NCBI RefSeq assembly: GCF_016587375.1
Contig: NZ_BNJG01000001.1
Span: forward strand, 2,851,001 to 2,915,000
Source of the DNA: Ktedonobacter robiniae
GTDB lineage: Bacteria; Chloroflexota; Ktedonobacteria; Ktedonobacterales; Ktedonobacteraceae
Length of the DNA: 64,000 nucleotides
Direction: 5' to 3'
Below, piece by piece: positions 35,331 through 45,090 of the stretch (the stretch's first letter is position 1; each line of letters begins with the position of its first letter). A program made the translations under genes and the position numbers. Below the pieces are notes generated by a model. It saw only the letters and a list, made by a program, of their open reading frames with translations, made no database searches and was not told the DNA's origin.

Positions 35331-35465
35331 AATGTAACGCTTCGGCACACTTCGCGTTACCTGTAGGGGTAGTGCACGGTAGTGGTAACGCTTTGGCAAA
35401 CAAACTGTTTGCGCTATGGCATTCGCCACTACACGTGTCGTGAAGCGCTTGAAGGCACGGACGAA
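35331..35465. other. Folded spacer between membrane protein and signal peptidase genes
   Basis: The gap holds GTAACGC / GCGTTAC (35336-35360) and GTAGTGG / CCACTAC enclosing GCAAACAAACTGTTTGC. It shares GCACGGTAGTG with the repeat at 23499-23600 and may be a diverged relative of it. Confidence 0.35.
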
Positions 35466-36020
35466 TTACTGCTTTCCGACTCCCGCGAAGGTATCGGAAT
35501 GAGTATTAATAAATTGCCACTTGTTAACAGGCCAGTAGACGAGCACGGCCTTGCCGATGATATTGGCCTTGGGAACATAATCCCAGTAGCGTGAATCGTC
35601 GCTCACAGGTCGATTGTCGCCAAGTACAAAGTATTGGCCGGGTGGCACCTTCCATATTTTAGCAAAAGGATTGACTGGCGCACTAATATAAGCCTTTTCA
35701 TCGAGAAGTTTATCATTTACCCAGACATGAGTACTATCTATGCGAACCGTGTCTCCAGGCAGACCAATGATGCGCTTGATATAGTCGACGCGAGGATCGC
35801 GCGGATAGTGAAAGACGATGACATCACCGCGCTCAGGGGCCTTAAAGATATAGGCCACCTTGTTAATGAGCACATACTCATTCGCATTGAGTGAAGGCTC
35901 CATGCTTTGCCCATCGACCTGGTAGGTTTGTACGACCAGGCGGATCAGAAAGAAGATCAAGAGTGTGAGAACAATGATCTCTACGAGTTCGCGTACAAGA
36001 TGGGAACGTGGTTGTTTCAA
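35466..36020 (-). CDS. lepB: Signal peptidase I
   Basis: The 184-residue enzyme removes signal peptides from secreted proteins at the outer face of the membrane. One N-terminal transmembrane helix (about 12-31) is followed by Ser39 in DGQSMEP and Lys82 in YIKRIIGLPGD, the complete catalytic dyad. The conserved FVLGDNRPVSDDSRYW block follows. The start is TTG with GAGG 8 nt upstream. It is the intact partner of the lysine-less paralogue at 33971-34504. Confidence 0.95.
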   Translation of the reverse strand: MKQPRSHLVRELVEIIVLTLLIFFLIRLVVQTYQVDGQSMEPSLNANEYVLINKVAYIFKAPERGDVIVFHYPRDPRVDYIKRIIGLPGDTVRIDSTHVWVNDKLLDEKAYISAPVNPFAKIWKVPPGQYFVLGDNRPVSDDSRYWDYVPKANIIGKAVLVYWPVNKWQFINTHSDTFAGVGKQ

Positions 36021-36215
36021 CGTTGAACCTCGCCTTTTCTTTTTTTATGTCAAGGGTTTTGCGCCGCTGGCTTAAAAAAACGTGGATGGCACGTGCGCAC
36101 GACCCAGGATTATGCGGTAAAGATGGCCTCACGGGTGAGGGCTTGCTTTGTGGATAGGGTATCCTGCGACAGAGAATGCCATTGCCTGTCATTATAGCTG
36201 AAAGTCTATGAGCTT

Positions 36216-36271
36216 GCTAGAAAGTGGAGCGCATGGGGAGGTATATCCTCCCATGTTCCCTACTTTCTAGC
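36216..36271. terminator. Imperfect hairpin containing a stop codon
   Basis: GCTAGAAAGT and ACTTTCTAGC form the outer stem, with an imperfect inner part around TATA. The right arm includes the TAG stop (36267-36269) of the membrane glycosyltransferase on minus. Confidence 0.65.
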
Positions 36272-37946
36272 GCCTGGAATAGATGACATAGCCGGCTACC
36301 GTTTCACGCCGGTAATGCGTTGGATCTAACGCGTACCTTGTGGCTTCAAAATTATGTGCTTGCAAGGAGGTCAGCGGAAAGACATAGGTTGGTGAAGGGG
36401 CATGGCCTACTATCGTCGCATACTCAGGATAACGATTCTGCCCAGGTTCCAGGTTGTAATCGAGATTGCTGCACAGAATGTTTTCATTTGATGCGAAGAC
36501 CAGGCGATTGCACGTCCAATACTCCGAATAGATACGCGTCTGTTGGTGTGTCAGCAGGTATGACACCAGGGTTTGTTGACGCTCGTAGGCGGCCTGTGCG
36601 TTGGGTGTATCAGCGAAGGTACGAATGGTTCCCACAACTAACATGACCAGAATAAGCAGGAGTGCGCCCACGCGAGCGAAGAAGAGGAGGCGCTCGCCTC
36701 GCTTTTCTGGAAACGCCAGCGTTTGGATGCCCCGCCAGAGTGGCCAGAGTATGGCAGGGAGCGCGACGCACATGCTCAAGAGATAACGGGCCGTCGGGCC
36801 AGGATTGACCGCCGAGGAGGCGCTCACCGTATAGAGCAGTAGAATCGCGCCCGCGCTGAGCAGCAAGGCCAGGCGCAGAGCCTCCAGCACGAGCGTTCGA
36901 TAGGCTGGCGACTTGGCCAGTGGTTCCTGGCGTGGCCAGTGCCGCCAGAGCGAGGTTACCGCCATCACAGTTGCGCTTCCCCAGAGCACCAGGTAGCCTA
37001 GAGACCAGAGGCCCTGCGTGATGCTGCAGGTAAAAGTGGTGACCGTTGTCGGGCCAAAGAGAGGAAGATTCTCAGGCGTGCATACGGGGTTAAAGCCGGT
37101 AATCGCGGGCAGGGCAAAGAGGAGCGAGCCGACCAGGCGCCGCCAGGGAGAGATATTATGGGTTGCCATCTCATCGGCCATAGCTTTGTTCACGTTGATG
37201 ATATCGTTGAAGGTATTGTGCGCGATAGGCATAGATACATTGTAATACACCATGGGCGAGACACACAGCAGAAAGCCAGCCAGCAGGCCTACAAGGTTCC
37301 AGCCATGGACCTCCCTGCGGCAGAAGACCAGCAGGAGCAACAGGGACAGTCCCACAAACGGAAGGGTAATCTGATCGGTCCAGACAGCCAGGCCACAGAG
37401 TATACCCTCAAGTAAGAAGAGAAGACGGCGGCGTATTGTGAGCGTGGCTGTAGGAGTAGTCAGGGCCAGGTGCGTGGTCAGCAGCAGCAGCGAGGTGCTT
37501 AAAACCAGGATATCGGGATAGCGTCCAAAGGCTTTAAGCTCTTGAATTAACATATCAAGCGAGCCAAAGCTTAGAAGCAGGACGCTAAAGAGGGCCAGTT
37601 TCCGTGAATAGAGCTTACTGGTCAGGTTATACAGGAGTATGAGAAAGAGCGCAAAGAGCGTTATCAGAAGCAGACGTACCGTGAAAACCGATGGGCCAAG
37701 CAACAGAACAAATGGAGAGGCCAGGTGGGCTTCCAGTGAGCCGAGATAGGATTGCCCATAGTAAAAGATGGGATGTTCGCCCCGAAAGGCGATATGCAGG
37801 GCCATTAGATCGATGACGCTCTCATCGCTGTTGGTCGTTGGCCAGTTGAGAGAAATAAGTGCCATACGAAGGACAATAGCCACGACAACCAGGGCCAGCA
37901 AGATTAATTCAGATATGCCAATACGGAATCTCTTCAAGAATAACAT
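36267..37946 (-). CDS. Multi-pass membrane glycosyltransferase-like protein (GT-C type)
   Basis: The 559-residue protein has about ten to twelve hydrophobic segments. Its first extracytoplasmic loop contains NSDESVIDL and GEHPIFYYGQSYLGSLEAH, the acidic-residue and aromatic pattern of dolichyl-phosphate-mannose or undecaprenyl-linked GT-C transferases. The C-terminal part is soluble and extracellular. It would transfer sugars from a lipid carrier outside the membrane. The start at ATG 37946 follows AGGA; the upstream frame to 38033 lacks a site. It is followed on minus by no other gene in the cluster, and is preceded by the two-domain glycosyltransferase. Confidence 0.72.
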   Translation of the reverse strand: MLFLKRFRIGISELILLALVVVAIVLRMALISLNWPTTNSDESVIDLMALHIAFRGEHPIFYYGQSYLGSLEAHLASPFVLLLGPSVFTVRLLLITLFALFLILLYNLTSKLYSRKLALFSVLLLSFGSLDMLIQELKAFGRYPDILVLSTSLLLLTTHLALTTPTATLTIRRRLLFLLEGILCGLAVWTDQITLPFVGLSLLLLLVFCRREVHGWNLVGLLAGFLLCVSPMVYYNVSMPIAHNTFNDIINVNKAMADEMATHNISPWRRLVGSLLFALPAITGFNPVCTPENLPLFGPTTVTTFTCSITQGLWSLGYLVLWGSATVMAVTSLWRHWPRQEPLAKSPAYRTLVLEALRLALLLSAGAILLLYTVSASSAVNPGPTARYLLSMCVALPAILWPLWRGIQTLAFPEKRGERLLFFARVGALLLILVMLVVGTIRTFADTPNAQAAYERQQTLVSYLLTHQQTRIYSEYWTCNRLVFASNENILCSNLDYNLEPGQNRYPEYATIVGHAPSPTYVFPLTSLQAHNFEATRYALDPTHYRRETVAGYVIYSRR

Positions 37947-38057
37947 ACAATTCCTAACGTTAGAGCAGCCCTGGTGGTTGCATCCAGGGAAGAATGTCGG
38001 GGGTAGTGAAGTTGTCCCACTACCCCAACTCAAGCATACGTTGTCTAAAATAAGATG

Positions 38058-40223
38058 TCAATGGAAGATAAGCTTCTTATAAAGATCTATAAGCTCTTGC
38101 GCATAACGCCGCCAACTAATCACAGAATCCAGAGACTGAAGCTCGTCTGTGGTGGGATGATAGTGACGACGCGTGGCAGCCTGGAGCGCCTCTGACAGCG
38201 ATGAAGGACTTTCGGGCTGGTAATAAATACCGGCGTGTAGAGGGAGCATTCCCTGGTAGCGTGGCAGTGTAGGCGCGATAACCAGGCGATCATAGGATGC
38301 AGCCTGGATCGCAGCGTGCAGGTTGCCAACACTGATATTCGCCCGGTGAGGAAAGATCACCGCATTGCACGCGCCCATGTAAAGTGGAAGATCAGCCTCG
38401 CGCGCCTGGGGATACACATGAATATGCTCATCCACGTAGGCAATGCGTTTGAGCTTGCGCGTGAAGCGCTTGGTTACAGGAGGGCCTGCCAGGAGCAGGT
38501 GCAGTTGGAGAGGCTCAGGCTCGCGATTAGCCATCTCCTGTTGTACCTCTTGAAAGCCCTGTATGAGCTGTAAGACCTCGCTCTCAGTGTGCAAATGCGT
38601 GTGACAGAGATAGATAAAGGTATTGGGTTCGGTCAGGCCAAGCTGTTTACGCGCCTGCTCTTGCAAAATAAGGGGAGGATTGGCCCCGCGTGAGCCGGGA
38701 TAGGAGAGGCCATAGGTACGCTGGCGCAGCTCTTTCTCGGCATAGAGGTCCTGGGGCTGGCGCGTGAAAGCCTGAATCGCGTTACTTCTCGAGAGAAGAG
38801 TATGCTCAATCTCCAGACATTTACGGGCACGCCGACCCGGAAAATTGTGCCACCAGCCTCCCGCATCCGTCGCAACGATGGTAATACCCAGGAGGCGCGC
38901 CACCCAGAGCGAGAACAGGAGGCGTCGTCGCGCAAGCCAGGAGCGCTTGAAAGCGCCTGGCTGATAGATATGGACCACGCCAATGGAGCGTTGCTGATAG
39001 GCACGATGACGCCAGAGCCAGTTGAGCGGAATGGCCCGCTTTTTCGTGACCAGGGGAACCTCATCTTTTAAATAGTCGAGAACGCGTGGCTGTTCTTCTT
39101 TATTGGGATATACAAAGAGAACCGAGGGAAGCGTGATTTCGGCAGGGGCATGGTAGAGCGCCTGGATGAGCTGTCGCAGTCGGCCCGCGGCCCGTGCCCG
39201 CTCCATCGCCGCCATCATATACTCCGAAGTTGGCTTGTGAGCAAGCACGATCAGGGGGCGCTGGATATAGGCCATATTGAGAATATTCAGACACTCCATA
39301 AACGCCGCCAGGAGGATCTGGCGTGTCGTGGAGGGTGCTGGCGCATCAGCGCGAGGTTGACAGGCATAGCGGGCCAGGATTTCAGCACGCCCCTGCCAGT
39401 AAGCTCGCCCTAGAAAGAAGGCTTTTTGTAGACGTACAATTGGCGCGCGATGAAAGACCAGTGCCTGTGGCTCATACCAGAGCTGGCAATCATGCTGGCG
39501 TAGGCGCTGGCACAACTCTTCTACATCTAAGTTGGTAGGACTATGCAGGCGTTTGCTAATATAGGGCGAGAAGAGACCCACCTTGCGCAGTGATTTGATT
39601 TTTACGGAGAAACAGCAATTGCTAAACGCGAGACCAGGCGGCATTGGCAGGCGCTTCTGCTCAAAACCAAAGGGCGAAAAATAACCCAGGACATCCAATA
39701 ACTCGTCCGAGAGCCAATAAGGCCGATCGCCCTCCCAGCGAATATCGACGCGCCCACCAATGGCGTCCGCGTTGGTCTCATGATAAGCGAGTAGCAGTGA
39801 CTCTAGCAGGTTGGCATCCGCGATGCTATCATCATCCATGAAGACGGCAATCTCTCCACGTGCATGAGCCAGTCCCGTGTTGCGCGCGTAGGCCAGCCCA
39901 TTCTGAGGTTCAGAGATGCAGCGTGCCTGCCAGCGTTTTTCGGCTGGTGTGCATTTATCATAGAGCGATTGCAGATAGTTTTGTATGGCTTCGATTGTCC
40001 CGTCGTTTGAGCCATTATCAACTACAATCACCTCGTAAAGGTGTGGTGGCAATGTTTGGCGGTGCAGGCTGGAGAGCGCCGAGAGAACCAGGTTGCGGCG
40101 GTTATATGTACAGAGAATAATGCTCAAGCGCGGTAGCTGTGGCCTCCCCTGGGAGTGATAGACCGCAATCGACTGGATATGGGCATCGGTATTTGGCGAA
40201 TGGTACTGGTGAAGTGTCATCAT
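38058..40223 (-). CDS. Two-domain glycosyltransferase (GT2 plus GT1/GT4-like)
   Basis: The first 300 residues are a family 2 (GT-A) transferase: SIILCTYNRRNLVLSALSSL, VVDNGSNDGT and the metal-binding MDDDS. The second half (from about 390) resembles a family 1/4 GT-B transferase: FIYLCHTHLHTESEVLQLIQGF and a late YPQAREADLPLYMGACNAVIFPHR donor site. Two transferases in one chain suggests two successive sugar additions. The ATG (40223) overlaps the stop of the flippase gene (ATGA), so translation is coupled. The longer frame to 40391 only overlaps the flippase coding region and is rejected. Confidence 0.8.
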   Translation of the reverse strand: MMTLHQYHSPNTDAHIQSIAVYHSQGRPQLPRLSIILCTYNRRNLVLSALSSLHRQTLPPHLYEVIVVDNGSNDGTIEAIQNYLQSLYDKCTPAEKRWQARCISEPQNGLAYARNTGLAHARGEIAVFMDDDSIADANLLESLLLAYHETNADAIGGRVDIRWEGDRPYWLSDELLDVLGYFSPFGFEQKRLPMPPGLAFSNCCFSVKIKSLRKVGLFSPYISKRLHSPTNLDVEELCQRLRQHDCQLWYEPQALVFHRAPIVRLQKAFFLGRAYWQGRAEILARYACQPRADAPAPSTTRQILLAAFMECLNILNMAYIQRPLIVLAHKPTSEYMMAAMERARAAGRLRQLIQALYHAPAEITLPSVLFVYPNKEEQPRVLDYLKDEVPLVTKKRAIPLNWLWRHRAYQQRSIGVVHIYQPGAFKRSWLARRRLLFSLWVARLLGITIVATDAGGWWHNFPGRRARKCLEIEHTLLSRSNAIQAFTRQPQDLYAEKELRQRTYGLSYPGSRGANPPLILQEQARKQLGLTEPNTFIYLCHTHLHTESEVLQLIQGFQEVQQEMANREPEPLQLHLLLAGPPVTKRFTRKLKRIAYVDEHIHVYPQAREADLPLYMGACNAVIFPHRANISVGNLHAAIQAASYDRLVIAPTLPRYQGMLPLHAGIYYQPESPSSLSEALQAATRRHYHPTTDELQSLDSVISWRRYAQELIDLYKKLIFH

Positions 40224-41611
40224 ACCTCCTTGGGCACTAGCGCCGCCTGCTTTTTCAGCGAAATATGGCAGAGCAGTATCGACCCCACTGCCGAGAGAAT
40301 TTGTGCACTGGCGCTGGCGATGGCCGCGCCTGAAAGACCCCAATAGGGAGTGAGCAGGACCGCGAGCAGAATGTTGAGGATGGCAGCACATAATCCCAGG
40401 CGCAGGCGTAGGGGATGCTGCTGGTAGGTTGCCAGGTAGGTTGTACTGACAGAAGCCACGCTCCCAAAGGCGGCCGAGACCAGCAAGATACGGAACGGTA
40501 CGACTGCCTCCAGGAACTCTGGCCCCAGGCAGAGCTGAATAAGAAAGGGGCAGAGCAGCATGATAAGGCTGCAGAGCGGGAAGGCTAAGACTGCCATCGC
40601 GCCTGACGTACGGATAAATTGTTGTTGAGGAGAGCTACAGAGCCAGTGCGCGCGTGAGACCAGGAGCAGTTGGGTACAGAGTGGGGCGAGAAAGGTCGAA
40701 AAAAGCAGCGGGATCAAGCTCATCAGCCAGCTACTTAGTAGTGCGCCCAGCGCATAGAAGCCCAGGTAGGCGGGGCGATACCAAAGAGCTAGGAGGAGGA
40801 GCTCACTACGTTGCCAGACGATGGCATCAATGAGAAAGAAGAGTGGTGAGTTTCTGATCTTGCGTACCAGTCGCTCGCGGAAGAGGTGACTGGGAGCATG
40901 AGCCTGGCTGACTGGGAGCAGGCGCAGCACGCAGATCATAGCCATGACCAGTGTAAGAGTATCCGCGATGGCGCGTGCCAGTAAAAAGATACCAATCCGT
41001 TCACCATCGATGTGCAGGGCGACAACCACCAGGAGGAAGCTGACAAAGGCTCCAAAAATTTGCAGCATGAGTAGGAGATCTGAGCGTTGCTGACCGCGCA
41101 GCGTCACCCCGGCAATATTGCTAAAGAGCAAGGGAAGACTCGAGAGGCTGCCGAGTAGAAGGAGAGAGCGGCTAGGTATGTGGAAGAACCAGGCAACAGG
41201 AGTGACGAGGATCAGGCAGGCCAGGATATAAAATCCGATATGGCGGCACTGGCGGCACCAAAGAAAATAGAAGATTCCGGCTACCAGGCGAGGGGCTTCA
41301 TGACTCTGTGTGCTTGCGATATGCTGATTAGCAGGTGCTGAGGCCCCTATGCCAATCAAAGGGATCACCAATGCGCCAAGCCATTGCACAAACGCAAAGA
41401 TGCCAAAGTCATCGGGGCCGAGTGTACGAATAATGAGCACCTGTGTGCAGCATGTAATGAGTGTCGCGTAGAGAGTCGCATAGAGATGCCAGTAGCCTGG
41501 AAGTAAGAAACCTCCCTGTTCGCGATCAGAGAACAGACCCGGAAGGTGAATATTTTGTAAATGAGAGCGAATATTATTTGAGCGTGGTAAGAGCATGACC
41601 CCTCCACCCAT
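40220..41611 (-). CDS. Polysaccharide flippase, Wzx/MATE-like
   Basis: The 463-residue protein has about twelve to fourteen hydrophobic segments spaced evenly, with the early YATLITCCTQVLIIRTLGPDDFGIFAF block of oligosaccharide flippases. Such proteins move undecaprenyl-linked repeat units across the membrane. It is the first gene of a three-gene minus-strand cluster with two glycosyltransferases, which supports a role in exported surface glycan assembly. Confidence 0.82.
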   Translation of the reverse strand: MGGGVMLLPRSNNIRSHLQNIHLPGLFSDREQGGFLLPGYWHLYATLYATLITCCTQVLIIRTLGPDDFGIFAFVQWLGALVIPLIGIGASAPANQHIASTQSHEAPRLVAGIFYFLWCRQCRHIGFYILACLILVTPVAWFFHIPSRSLLLLGSLSSLPLLFSNIAGVTLRGQQRSDLLLMLQIFGAFVSFLLVVVALHIDGERIGIFLLARAIADTLTLVMAMICVLRLLPVSQAHAPSHLFRERLVRKIRNSPLFFLIDAIVWQRSELLLLALWYRPAYLGFYALGALLSSWLMSLIPLLFSTFLAPLCTQLLLVSRAHWLCSSPQQQFIRTSGAMAVLAFPLCSLIMLLCPFLIQLCLGPEFLEAVVPFRILLVSAAFGSVASVSTTYLATYQQHPLRLRLGLCAAILNILLAVLLTPYWGLSGAAIASASAQILSAVGSILLCHISLKKQAALVPKEV

Positions 41612-41933
41612 ACCGCATCACGTTACCACAAAGCAACATTGAATCCCAACCCCACAAAATAAAAAATACAAACCAGAGTATCCAAACAGAACCCATACTC
41701 TCTTTCATTGTAGCAGAGAGTTCGGGAAAGGCTTGTAGAGGCGCACTTTGTGTACCATAATGTACCATAATAGATCATTGTAGGGTAATGTATAGTTATG
41801 TCGATATGTGAGGCAGTGAAGCACATGGTAGTAGCAAGCAGTATTATGTATAGAGAGAGGGTGTGTGCTTTTAGGATAAAAGACGGTCCTCTGCACAAGG
41901 TTTGTTGTGTAGTTGATGTTGAGGAGTGGCGGA

Positions 41934-42254
41934 GTGAGAGAACAGACCAGTCTTAGTGAGCGTGACATAGTGATTCAAGAGCGTGTGGGGGGCGAGAAGC
42001 TCCATGCAATCATTCATATCGAGGTGCATGAGGCATATTTTTTGCCTTATTTGCCACAGTTAACCTGCTATCCTTCTCGCAGGTTGCTTCACCTATTTCC
42101 CTACGAGCTTGCGAATGAATATCGTTGTGTGCCAGTAGGTATCGAGCGGGGGCGGTCACCCTGGCTACAGGCCACTGTCTCGCTAGTGACGTTCTGGCTC
42201 GGCTTCAGAAGCATACGCACAAGCGTATTTTTCAAGTGCGTTGTGCGGATATAA
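41934..42254 (+). CDS. Possible small hypothetical protein
   Basis: A GTG start lies 7 nt after GAGGAG (41921-41926) and opens a 106-residue frame (VREQTSLSERD...). It contains HIEVHEAYFLPYLPQLTCYPSRRLLHLF. No family is recognised and the C-terminal part looks less protein-like. It could be a gene remnant or chance. The surrounding gap 41612-42349 otherwise holds an exact tandem GTACCATAAT repeat near 41754. Confidence 0.3.
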   Translation: MREQTSLSERDIVIQERVGGEKLHAIIHIEVHEAYFLPYLPQLTCYPSRRLLHLFPYELANEYRCVPVGIERGRSPWLQATVSLVTFWLGFRSIRTSVFFKCVVRI

Positions 42255-42349
42255 TCCTTGACGAGTTACTACAGTACTGGCGAGGTGTGCTCCCGGCTTA
42301 AGGGTAGCGGCTCCGCCTGCACTGGCGGCCTTCTCTCTTTTCATATATT

Positions 42350-42985
42350 TTAAGCAAGAGAGAAAGCCGCGCGAGAGGCTGGGTAAGCAAAGCCTGCATC
42401 TACCGACTGAATATCGGGGGTGCGCAATGTGCGTCGCAAGTTATTGAGCGCGGCCTGAATGCGTTTCTTTAACGTATTTTCGGAGGTCTCGAGTGAGCGT
42501 GACATCTCCGGCAGTGTCATTCCATTGTAGTAGTGAAGCACGATGACAACACGCTGTTTCACAGGAAGATTATTAATCGCCTGGGCCAGGTCCCAGTCTC
42601 GTTCCATCTTTCCTTTGAAGTCATCGGCTGCCTGGGCGATCAGGTCTGTTTCCTGCTCTAAGAGTGTCTGGCGCATAAAGGCAGTATTGCGTGCGAGGCG
42701 CCGCTTAAAACTGATGCATTGATTGACAACGATACGCATGAGCCAGGGGCGAAGCGCGCCCGCCTTGCGCAAGTCTGTGAGGTGGTTCCAGGCAAGGATG
42801 AATGCATCCTGTACAACGTCTTCGGCCACATCACGATCCGCAACAATGAGCGTCGCTGTACGCAGCATCAAGTTGCCATACTGCTCCACAATATCCTCAA
42901 AGGCTTTTTGATCGCCCTGGAGCGCACGGCTCACAGTGATTTCTTGCTGTATCTGCTCGGGCGTCAGTTCACTGGTCATCTCCAT
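42350..42985 (-). CDS. ECF-type RNA polymerase sigma factor
   Basis: The 211-residue protein is a complete extracytoplasmic-function sigma factor. Region 2 reads FEDIVEQYGNLMLRTA, DVAEDVVQDAFILAWNHL and LRPWLMRIVVNQCISFKRR. Region 4 reads LPVKQRVVIVLHYYNGMTLPEMSRSLETSENTLKKRIQAAL, a good helix-turn-helix. Unlike the sigma-like proteins of the duplicated module, its region 4 is normal. No anti-sigma gene is adjacent; the closest zinc-binding candidate lies at 45091. Start ATG follows GAGGGG. Confidence 0.93.
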   Translation of the reverse strand: MEMTSELTPEQIQQEITVSRALQGDQKAFEDIVEQYGNLMLRTATLIVADRDVAEDVVQDAFILAWNHLTDLRKAGALRPWLMRIVVNQCISFKRRLARNTAFMRQTLLEQETDLIAQAADDFKGKMERDWDLAQAINNLPVKQRVVIVLHYYNGMTLPEMSRSLETSENTLKKRIQAALNNLRRTLRTPDIQSVDAGFAYPASRAAFSLA

Positions 42986-43323
42986 CTCTTGCCCCTCTCT
43001 ACCTGAGTAGGGATGGTGGAGGTATGTATCGCAGGCGCGTCGATTGTAGATGCGAAAGGTGCAGGCTGGGTTGTAAGCGCCACCATGATGTGTATAACCT
43101 CCTCATATGTATGTATGATGCAAACTCTGTACAAAATATAGCACGATGATAGGGCGCGTTCAAGGTGTGCCTACTCACGAATTTGTGCATGTGTAATCTT
43201 TGTGCATAGAAAATGGCTTGTTTTGGAGGATTAAAATTGTATTAGAAGAGGTTTATAGTTTGCTTATTATATTTGTACAATGTTTGAAGCATAAGTGAAA
43301 TGAGTTTGTGCAATGTTTGGTTA

Positions 43324-43366
43324 AAAAAGGACGGTGAGAGGCATTATGCCCCTCACCGTCCTTTTT
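43324..43366. terminator. Intrinsic terminator of the permease gene
   Basis: 15-nt perfect arms AAAAAGGACGGTGAG / CTCACCGTCCTTTTT with a short inner stem. Both ends carry A or T runs, so it works on either strand; it lies 10 nt after the stop of the AI-2E-family gene. Confidence 0.8.
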
Positions 43367-43375
43367 ATTCGGACG

Positions 43376-44520
43376 TTATTCTCCTGTAACTGTTTCTTTA
43401 ACCTGTTCTTTGGTCTGAGCAAACTGGTCGGGGTGGCGCACACGCCACTCGCCCCACAGGACGATAATGATGGTTTGCAGGACGCCGGCTATGGGTGAGG
43501 CAAAGAGCGTACCCCAGATGCCAAAGAGCTCGCCACCAGCGACCAGCGCGAAGAGCGAGACAATTGGATGAAGTCCAACAGACTTGCCGACGATACGGGG
43601 ACCCACCACCTCGCCCTCGATAACGTGTATGAAGACAAAGTATACCAGGACAAGGAGGGCTGTAACCCAGGACTGGGTTAACGCAATGAGGATGCAGACC
43701 GCGCCTGAAATAAAGGTGCCAAGGACTGGAATGAAAGCCATAATAAAGGCCAGTATACCCAGGAGGAAGGCATAGGGCAGGTGGAAAATGAAGCCCATGC
43801 CCAGGCCAACCAGTACCGAGATCAGCAGAGCCAGAATAAATTGTCCACGTATATAGCCGCCAACCACGCGTTGCAGGGTATCCAACAAGAAGTTGGCGCG
43901 TGCGGCCTGGGGGTATTGCGGCGTAACCATTGAATCACGCGTGTGCCATCAATGAGCAGATAGATGCTTAAAATGGCAACGATAATGGTATCGATAAGAA
44001 ATTCAAGGAAGCTGCGTAGAAAGGGAATGGCGTCGCGGGTAAATTCCTCGCCACGTGTAAGTAGAAATTGCCGGCCCTCGTTTATTTGTGCACGTGTGAT
44101 GCCAAAGTTTCCCAGGGAACGTTCTAGCTGTGTTGGCTGGCCTCCATGTCGCTCGGTCAGGCTTTGTATGTAGCGCAACAGGTCATGCGTTTGTGTAATC
44201 GTTGCGCGCAAGGTAATATAGCCGAGCAGGCTAAACGCTGAAAGCACGATTAAATAGACAATCAGGATTGCCACGATACGCGGCATGACGCGCTGGAGTA
44301 GTTTTACCAGAGGGGCAAGGGCAAAGGCAAAGAGAGCGGCAATTGCCAGCATCAGCAAAGCCTTTGTGATGTGGGAGGCCAGCCAGAAGACGAGGATGAT
44401 GAAGACGCTCCAGGCCAGGTAGGTTAGCGGAATATCGCGCCTGGTGGCCCACTTCTGCCAACGTTGTCTTTGGGTGAGGCCTGGTTGCCTATCTGGAAGT
44501 TCGGGTGCATCTTTGGCCAT
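43376..44520 (-). pseudogene. AI-2E family (PerM/YdiK) permease, single-base frameshift
   Basis: Two overlapping frames together make one protein of about 380 residues. The N-terminal part (43822-44520) has a basic start and hydrophobic segments; it runs in frame to QWLRRNTP. The C-terminal part (43376-43930) continues with QAARANFLLDTLQRVVGGYIRGQ, and then the family block GIWGTLFASPIAGVLQTI. The break lies at five G (43909-43913; C on the coding strand), where one more base would restore the frame. It may be a real inactivating mutation, a sequencing error in the homopolymer, or slippage. AI-2E-family permeases are multi-pass membrane proteins of varied substrates. Confidence 0.82.
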
Positions 44521-44626
44521 AGAGCAGAGTCTCCCTCAATAAAGGCTGAACAAACAGTAAGAATACCACTATACAAACCATTGTAGCAGAGGGAGTGTGA
44601 GCAAGGTCGAGAAGGGCAAGAAAAAA

Positions 44627-44647
44627 GGAGAGGTGAATCACCTCTCC
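44627..44647 (-). terminator. Intrinsic terminator after tRNA-Gln
   Basis: GGAGAGGTG / CACCTCTCC forms a 9-bp stem; on minus it is followed by TTTTTTC. The same stem after the other tRNA copy (44764-44784) lacks the T-run, so only this one should stop transcription. Confidence 0.75.
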
Positions 44648-44654
44648 TGATGGG

Positions 44655-44725
44655 CTGGGGTACAGGGACTCGAACCCCAATTAACTGATCCAGAGTCAGC
44701 CGTCCTACCATTGAACGATACCCCA
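44655..44725 (-). tRNA. tRNA-Gln (anticodon CUG), downstream copy
   Basis: The minus strand folds as a cloverleaf: acceptor TGGGGTA / TACCCCA, anticodon stem GCTGA / TCAGT with loop CTCTGGA (anticodon CTG), T arm GGGGTTCGAGTCCC. The CCA end is not encoded exactly. It is identical to the copy at 44792-44862. Confidence 0.93.
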
Positions 44726-44791
44726 ATGTGTCGGTGTGTGTAGAAACTAAGAGTCAAAGAGGAGGAGAGGTGAATCACCTCTCCTGATGGG

Positions 44792-44862
44792 CTGGGGTAC
44801 AGGGACTCGAACCCCAATTAACTGATCCAGAGTCAGCCGTCCTACCATTGAACGATACCCCA
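44792..44862 (-). tRNA. tRNA-Gln (anticodon CUG), upstream copy
   Basis: It has the same 71 nt as the downstream copy, with identical stems and anticodon CTG. The exact duplication covers 101 bp (44627-44727 and 44764-44864), including the hairpin behind each tRNA. Because its own hairpin has lost the T-run, both tRNAs are probably made from one transcript. Confidence 0.93.
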
Positions 44863-45090
44863 ATCTCTTTGCCAAAGCTCTGACGCTCTTGACGTCAGTA
44901 TGATACCGTAACATGGTTGCGTTGTCAAGAGGGCAAAAGGAAAAACTGGGCTTCTCAGAAAGTTTTTTGTTCTGAACCAGAAGCATCGATACAAACGTAT
45001 CTTTACCAGGATGTGCCACGCGGATTTTGACGAGTGTGAACGTTCATTTTGTACGCCTATGCACAATAAAGCATAGGAGCAAGGGAGTAT

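Noticed and set aside
40224..40391. Extension of the two-domain glycosyltransferase into the flippase gene
   Set aside because: It overlaps coding sequence of the flippase in another frame, while an ATGA start-stop overlap with a Shine-Dalgarno sequence is present at 40223.
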